A stretch of DNA of 64,000 nt. Origin: Solirubrobacter sp963736505. GTDB lineage: Bacteria; Actinomycetota; Thermoleophilia; Solirubrobacterales; Solirubrobacteraceae. The notes under the pieces were generated by a model. It was given only the letters and a program-made list of their open reading frames with translations, was not told the DNA's origin and searched no databases. How positions within the stretch are numbered: position 1 is the stretch's first letter; every line of letters starts with the position of its first letter. Shown here piece after piece: positions 59,389 to 64,000 of this stretch. The position numbers and the translations under genes were made by a program. The stretch is from NCBI GenBank assembly GCA_963736505.1, contig CAVTOZ010000008.1:124001-188000 (forward strand), written 5' to 3'.

Positions 59389-62300
59389 ATGATCGTCGGT
59401 CTCCTCGGACCGCTGGAGGTGGAGTCGGGCGGGCAGCGCGTGACCGTCGGCGGCGGCCGCCTGCGCGCGCTGCTGGCGCGCCTCGCGCTCGACGCCGGGC
59501 GCCCCGTGACGACGGGCCGGCTGGTGGACGCCGTGTGGGAGGACGATCTCCCGGCCGATCACGTGCACGCGCTGCAGTCGCTCATCTCGCGGCTGCGGCG
59601 GAGCCTCGGCGACGCCGAGCTCGTCGCCCCGGCGCCGGGCGGCTACCGGCTCGCGGTCGAGGTCGACGCGGACCGCTTCGAGCGGCTCGCGGCCGAAGGC
59701 AGCGCCGCGCTGGCCGGCGGCGACCCCGAGCGCGCCGCGCGCGTGCTGCGCGAGGCGCTGGCGCTGTGGCGCGGACCCGCGCTGGCCGACCTCGCCGACT
59801 ACCGCTTCGCCGCGGCCGCCGCCGCCCGGCTCGACGACCTGCGCGTGAGCGCGCTCACGGACCGGATCGCCGCCGACCTCGCGCTCGGCGCCGGCGACCG
59901 GCTCGTCGGCGAGCTCGAGACGCTGACCTCCGAGCAGCCGCTGAACGAGCGCCTCGCCGCGCAGCTGCTCGCCGCGCTGTACGCCGGCGGGCGCCAGGCC
60001 GACGCGCTGGCCGCGTACGAGCGCGTGCGCATGCGCCTGGCCGACGAGCTCGGCGTGCCGCCCTCGCCGGAGCTGCAGGCCGCCCACCTCGCGGTGCTGC
60101 GCGGCGAGCCCGCGCCCGCGGCGCCGCCGAAGTCCGCCGCCCGCAGCAACCTGCCCGCGCCGGTGACGAGCTTCGTCGGGCGCGAGCGCGAGATCGAGCA
60201 GATCGGCGAGCTGCTCGGGCGCAGCCGGCTGGTCACGCTGGTCGGCCCGGGCGGCGCCGGCAAGACGCGGCTCGCGCGCGAGGCCGTGGCGGGCTGGGTC
60301 GACCGCGTCGCCGACGGCGTGTGGATGGTCGAGCTCGCGCCGGTGACCGCCGACGTCGAGGTCGTGCCGGCCGTGCTCGGCTCGCTCGGCCTGCGCGACG
60401 CCGCGCTGAGCGACCGCCCGCTCGCCGCCCGCGACGGGCTCGCACGGCTGCTCGACGTGCTCGGCGAGCGCGAGGCGATCCTCGTGCTCGACAACTGCGA
60501 GCACCTGATCGCCGCCGTCGCCGAACTGGCGGACCGGCTGCTGGGCGCCTGCCCGCGGCTGCGGATCGTCGCCACCAGCCGCGAGGCGCTCGCGATCGCC
60601 GGCGAGAGCCTCGCGCCGGTCCCGCCGCTGGGCCTCCCCGCCTCCGGCGCGAGCGCCGAGGAGGCGATCGCGCATCCCGCGGTGGAGCTGTTCGCCGACC
60701 GCGCCGCGGCGGCGCAGCCCGGCTTCGCCGTCGACGGTGCGACGGTCGCCTCCGTGGTCGAGATCTGCCGCCGGCTCGACGGCCTGCCGCTGGCGCTGGA
60801 GCTCGCCGCCGCGCGGCTGCGCTCGCTCCCGCTCGGCGAGCTGGCCGAGCGCCTCGACGACCGCTTCCGGCTGCTCACCGGCGGCAGCCGGACCGCGCTT
60901 CCGCGCCACCGCACGCTGCGCGCCGTCGTCGACTGGAGCTGGGAGCTGCTGAGCGAGGACGAGCGGCGGCTCGCGCGCCGGCTCGCCGTCTTCGGCGCCG
61001 GCGCGACGGTCGAGAGCGCCGCCGCCGTCGGCGGCGACTTCGACGGCCTCGCCGCGCTGGTCGACCGCTCGCTGCTGCAGATGGTCGGGGGCGGCGTCCC
61101 GATGCGCTACCGGATGCTCGAGACGATCCGCGAGTACGGGCTCGAGAAGCTCGGCGAGGCGGGCGAGCTGGAGTCCACGCGCGCCGCCCACGCGCGCTAC
61201 TTCTCCCAGCTCGCCGCGACCGCCGAGCCGCACCTGCGCCGGCCCGGCCAGAAGGCGTGGTTCGCGCGCATGCAGGACGAGCGCGAGAACATCCTCGCGG
61301 CGCTGCGCCACCTCGGCGACAGCGGCGACGCGCGCGGCGCGCTGCGTCTCGCGGTCACGCTGCTGTGGTTCTGGCTGCTGTCGGGCAGCCAGAACGAGGC
61401 GACCGCGTGGCTGGACTTCGCGCTCGCGGTCGACGGCGAGGCCGATCCCGCCGACCGCGCGATCGCGAGCGGCATCCGCGCGTTCGAGGGGATGAAGGAC
61501 GCGAGCGACTCCGGCGAGCTGCGCAGGCGCATGGAGACGATCGCCGCGCAGGTCGATCCGATCGACGCCGGCGAGCGCCCGCTGCTGGCGATCGCCAAGC
61601 CGGTGCTGTGGATGTTCTGCGAGGACGAGGAGCGCCGCAGCGAGGCCGAGGCGGCGGCCGCCGCGCATCCCGACCCGTGGGTCCACGCGGCGCTGCACCT
61701 GCTGCACGCCGCCCGCGGCGAGAACGACGGCGACGTCGCGTCGATGGCAACCGCGCTCGCCGCCGCGCGCGAGGCGTTCGCGGAGGTCGGCGACGCGTGG
61801 GGCCTCTCGATGGCCCTGTTCCTCGAGTCCGGGCGGCTGATGCTGGCGGGCGAGCTCGACGGCGCGCGGCGGACGCTGACGGAGGCCGAGCAGCGGCTCG
61901 AGGGCCTCGATCCGGCGACCGGCGCCGGGATGGTCGACGCCCGCATGGCCGACATCCTGTTGCGCCAGGGCGATGTCGACGCCGCGCGCGAACGCGCGCT
62001 GCGGGCGCGGTCCCGGCTCGAGCTGGGCAGCGACGACACCGCGTTCGTGCAGGCCATGGTGGTCCGCATCGAGTTGGTGGCCGGGGACGTCGAGGGCGCC
62101 CGGGCCGAGCTCGCCGACGCGCGCGAGCGGCTCGAGCGCCGCGGCCCGTCGATGCCCGAGCAGGGCCATGGCCACGCGCTGATCGAGGCGCTGACGGCGA
62201 TCGTCGAGGCCGAGTGCGGCGAGCTCGACGCCGCCGAGCGCCGGCTCGCCGCGGCCCACAGCGCGGCGGTCGCCACGCGCGACATGCCGATCGTCGCGTT

Positions 62301-62538
62301 CGCCGGCGTCGCCGCCTGCGCCGTCGCGATCGCGCGCGGGCGGCCGCACGAGGCGGCCGAGCTGCTGGGCGCCGCCGCGAGCGTGCGCGGCGCCGACGAC
62401 TTCACGAGCCCGGAGGTCAGGCGCGTCCACGACGGCGCCCGGGCCGCGGCGTACGCGCGCGGCCGGGCGCTGTCGCGCGAGGATGCGCTCACGCGGCTGG
62501 AAGCGGCGGCGTCACACGCGGCGCCCGTAAGCCCGTAG
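59389..62538 (+). CDS. SARP/AfsR-type regulator with BTAD, ATPase and TPR-like domains
   Basis: A 1049-residue regulator. An OmpR-type winged helix starts at once (IVGLLGPLEVESGGQRVTVG, then LRRSLGDAELVAPAPGGYRL), followed by the BTAD domain (DADRFERLAAEGSAALAGGD). An NB-ARC ATPase has Walker A VGPGGAGKTRLAREA at about residues 285-298 and AILVLDNCEHLIAAVAELAD. The C-terminal half is TPR-like repeats. SARPs activate secondary-metabolite genes. No biosynthetic cluster is visible in this window; the adjacent ABC exporter is the closest candidate target. Confidence 0.93.
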   Translation: MIVGLLGPLEVESGGQRVTVGGGRLRALLARLALDAGRPVTTGRLVDAVWEDDLPADHVHALQSLISRLRRSLGDAELVAPAPGGYRLAVEVDADRFERLAAEGSAALAGGDPERAARVLREALALWRGPALADLADYRFAAAAAARLDDLRVSALTDRIAADLALGAGDRLVGELETLTSEQPLNERLAAQLLAALYAGGRQADALAAYERVRMRLADELGVPPSPELQAAHLAVLRGEPAPAAPPKSAARSNLPAPVTSFVGREREIEQIGELLGRSRLVTLVGPGGAGKTRLAREAVAGWVDRVADGVWMVELAPVTADVEVVPAVLGSLGLRDAALSDRPLAARDGLARLLDVLGEREAILVLDNCEHLIAAVAELADRLLGACPRLRIVATSREALAIAGESLAPVPPLGLPASGASAEEAIAHPAVELFADRAAAAQPGFAVDGATVASVVEICRRLDGLPLALELAAARLRSLPLGELAERLDDRFRLLTGGSRTALPRHRTLRAVVDWSWELLSEDERRLARRLAVFGAGATVESAAAVGGDFDGLAALVDRSLLQMVGGGVPMRYRMLETIREYGLEKLGEAGELESTRAAHARYFSQLAATAEPHLRRPGQKAWFARMQDERENILAALRHLGDSGDARGALRLAVTLLWFWLLSGSQNEATAWLDFALAVDGEADPADRAIASGIRAFEGMKDASDSGELRRRMETIAAQVDPIDAGERPLLAIAKPVLWMFCEDEERRSEAEAAAAAHPDPWVHAALHLLHAARGENDGDVASMATALAAAREAFAEVGDAWGLSMALFLESGRLMLAGELDGARRTLTEAEQRLEGLDPATGAGMVDARMADILLRQGDVDAARERALRARSRLELGSDDTAFVQAMVVRIELVAGDVEGARAELADARERLERRGPSMPEQGHGHALIEALTAIVEAECGELDAAERRLAAAHSAAVATRDMPIVAFAGVAACAVAIARGRPHEAAELLGAAASVRGADDFTSPEVRRVHDGARAAAYARGRALSREDALTRLEAAASHAAPVSP

Positions 62539-63321
62539 CGCGAGCGGGACGAACACGGCCAGCAGGCCCGCCATCCACGCCAGCGTCCACAGCAGGTGGC
62601 TCTGGACAGGCCCGCCGAGCATGAGGCCGCGCAGCGTGCCGATCAGGTGCGTGATCGGGTTGACCGCGGTGAAGGACTGCAGCCAGCCGGGCAGCGTGTC
62701 GACGGGCACGAACGTGCTGGAGCCGAACGTCAGCGGGAACATCACCAGCAGGACGATGCCCTGCACCGAGCCCGGCGTGCGCGCGACCATGCCGACGAAC
62801 ACCGAGATCCAGCTCAGGCAGAGCGCGAACGCGATCGCGATCGCGCAGGCGGCGAGGACCTCGGGCGCGCCGGTCTGCGCGCGGAAGCCGAGCACGTAGC
62901 CGAAGCCGAGCGTCACGGCGCACAGGACCGCGTAGCGGACGATGTCGCCCAGCACCGCGCCGAACAGCGGGGCCGCGCGGGCGATCGGCAGGCTGCGGAA
63001 GCGGTCGAAGACGCCCTTCTCGATGTCGGTGTTGAGGTTCACCCCGATCGCCGCCCCGCCGAACGCGATCGTCTGCGCGAGGACGCCGGGGAGCAGGTAC
63101 TGCAGGTAGTCGTGCTGCGAGCCGTGCGCGAGCGCGCCGCCGAAGATGTAGGTGAACATCGCGAGGAAGATCACCGGCTGCAGCGTCACGTCGAGCAGCG
63201 CCTCGGGGTTGCGCATGACGCCGATCAGGTTGCGCTTGGCCAGCACGAGGCTGTGGCGCAGGAGCCGCAGCGGGTGGCCCGAGGTCGACGTGGCGGCGGC
63301 CTTGGCCGCGATCGCGCTCAT
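62512..63321 (-). CDS. ABC-2 type permease (DrrB-like drug exporter)
   Basis: A 269-residue permease with six hydrophobic segments. It has SLVLAKRNLIGVMRNPEALL, VTLQPVIFLAMFTYIFGGAL, DIEKGVFDRFRSLPIARAAP and SSTFVPVDTLPGWLQSFTAV with NPITHLIGTLRGL, all typical of DrrB-type antibiotic and lipid exporters. Its ATG 63321 overlaps the ATPase stop (ATGA). Its 3' end overlaps the SARP gene's end by 27 bases on the opposite strand. Confidence 0.92.
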   Translation of the reverse strand: MSAIAAKAAATSTSGHPLRLLRHSLVLAKRNLIGVMRNPEALLDVTLQPVIFLAMFTYIFGGALAHGSQHDYLQYLLPGVLAQTIAFGGAAIGVNLNTDIEKGVFDRFRSLPIARAAPLFGAVLGDIVRYAVLCAVTLGFGYVLGFRAQTGAPEVLAACAIAIAFALCLSWISVFVGMVARTPGSVQGIVLLVMFPLTFGSSTFVPVDTLPGWLQSFTAVNPITHLIGTLRGLMLGGPVQSHLLWTLAWMAGLLAVFVPLALRAYGRRV

Positions 63322-64000
63322 GCTGGGACCTGGAGCCCGGCCGTATGGCCGGTGAGGGTGGAGAAGACCTCGTCGAGGCTGGGCAGGTGCAGCGACAGCT
63401 CGGTCACCGCGATGCCGGCCGCGGAGAGCCGGGCCACGGCCTCGCCGAGCACCTCGTCGCCCGCGACGGGCACGCTGACCGTGCCGCGCGTGGGCGAGTC
63501 GGCGCGCTGGCCCGCGAGCTCGGCGATGATCGCGGTGACGTCGTCGAGGCGGTCGGGGTCGGCGGGGCGCACGGTCAGCGTCTGGCCGCCGACGACGCGC
63601 TTGAGCCCGTCCGGCGTGTCGTTCGCGATCACCCGCCCCGTGTCGATGACCGTGATCTCGTCGGCCAGCGCGTCGGCCTCGTCGAGGTACTGCGTGGTCA
63701 GCAGGACGGTCGAGCCGTCGCCGACGAGGCTGCGGACGACGCCCCACATGTCCTCGCGCTTGGACGGGTCCAGACCCGTGGTCGGCTCGTCGAGGAAGAT
63801 CACCGACGGGCGCCCCACGAGGCTGGCGGCAAGGTCCAGCCGGCGGCGCATGCCGCCGGAGTAGGTCTTGGCGGGGCGGCCGCCGGCGGCGTTGAGGTCG
63901 AACCACTCGAGCAGCTCCTTGGCGCGCGTACGCGCCGCGCGGCCCGACAGGTCGAGCAGCTGGCCGATCATGACGAGGTTCTGCTCGCCGGTGAGCAGCT
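63318..64000 (-). CDS. ABC transporter ATPase (DrrA-like), 5' end outside window
   Basis: The visible C-terminal part has the ABC signature YSGGMRRRLDLAASL, Walker B VIFLDEPTTGLDPSKRED and the switch segment LLTTQYLDEADALADEI, in which Gln replaces the usual His, as often in DrrA proteins. A family-specific C-terminal domain follows (VRPADPDRLDDVTAIIAELA, then LHLPSLDEVFSTLTGHTAG). The frame is open to the window end, so the start and Walker A lie beyond 64000. It forms an operon with the permease. Confidence 0.92.
   Translation of the reverse strand, partial: LLTGEQNLVMIGQLLDLSGRAARTRAKELLEWFDLNAAGGRPAKTYSGGMRRRLDLAASLVGRPSVIFLDEPTTGLDPSKREDMWGVVRSLVGDGSTVLLTTQYLDEADALADEITVIDTGRVIANDTPDGLKRVVGGQTLTVRPADPDRLDDVTAIIAELAGQRADSPTRGTVSVPVAGDEVLGEAVARLSAAGIAVTELSLHLPSLDEVFSTLTGHTAGLQVPA

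Overview
This 64 kb window is very GC-rich chromosomal DNA with dense coding, many 4-base ATGA/GTGA gene overlaps and frequent GTG starts. ECF sigma factors with SnoaL-like tails, a SARP regulator, LuxR-LAL, DUF1707, CGNR and DUF3311/SSS genes all point to an actinobacterium. The overall style, including several small secreted proteins and two diguanylate cyclases, suggests the Solirubrobacterales/Thermoleophilia. That placement is inference only: no rRNA or tRNA gene lies in the window.

Layout. 1-6348: the end of a GSA-aminomutase-like aminotransferase, an FkbM methyltransferase, a small winged-helix protein, a sugar isomerase-like TIM barrel, a phospholipase C-type phosphoesterase and a PAS-GGDEF enzyme. 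6355-14267: a ROK protein without its DNA-binding domain, a deleted GNAT gene, an ECF sigma factor, and a DHA2 exporter / metallo-hydrolase / glutamate decarboxylase run facing a MarR regulator across a clear palindrome. 14264-24662: a CAP protein, a propeller/PKD relic, DUF1707, a macrodomain-TPP enzyme pair, a second ECF sigma factor, a VOC-CGNR divergon, SDR-AKR and a damaged P450. 24659-33698: a coiled-coil protein, a heme peroxidase, a LuxR-LAL regulator and a run of small secreted proteins. 33860-38953: a GGDEF-EAL protein, a cyclase-family hydrolase, an HELGH protein and a secreted protein. 39105-45810: a 1376-residue secreted GH2 enzyme, two near-identical DeoR regulators and a HAD phosphatase. 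45814-50234: PspC, DedA, a frameshifted beta-helix/PKD protein, CBS, a membrane protein and GNAT. 50235-50752: no gene, but a 65-bp tandem repeat and a long hairpin. 50753-52340: a decayed FGE / MIP18 / amidohydrolase operon. 52398-58798: a seven-gene run of two glycosyltransferases, a zinc ribbon, a large unknown protein, an M20 hydrolase, DUF3311 and an SSS transporter. 58774-64000: TetR, SARP and a DrrAB-type ABC exporter.

Two themes stand out. First, several divergent promoters carry visible operator-like palindromes: 7329-7342, 12521-12533, 20791-20854 and 43279-43311. The GH2 promoter and the deoR promoter share a TTTCGNNTTCG motif, suggesting a local regulatory circuit. Second, many genes are interrupted. 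Some have single-base frameshifts (31575, 48301, 51520, and the P450 near 23230). Others have lost internal blocks (GNAT, ROK, P450, the propeller relic, FGE). This is either real gene decay or a systematic sequence/assembly fault, and it should be resolved before the gene list is trusted.
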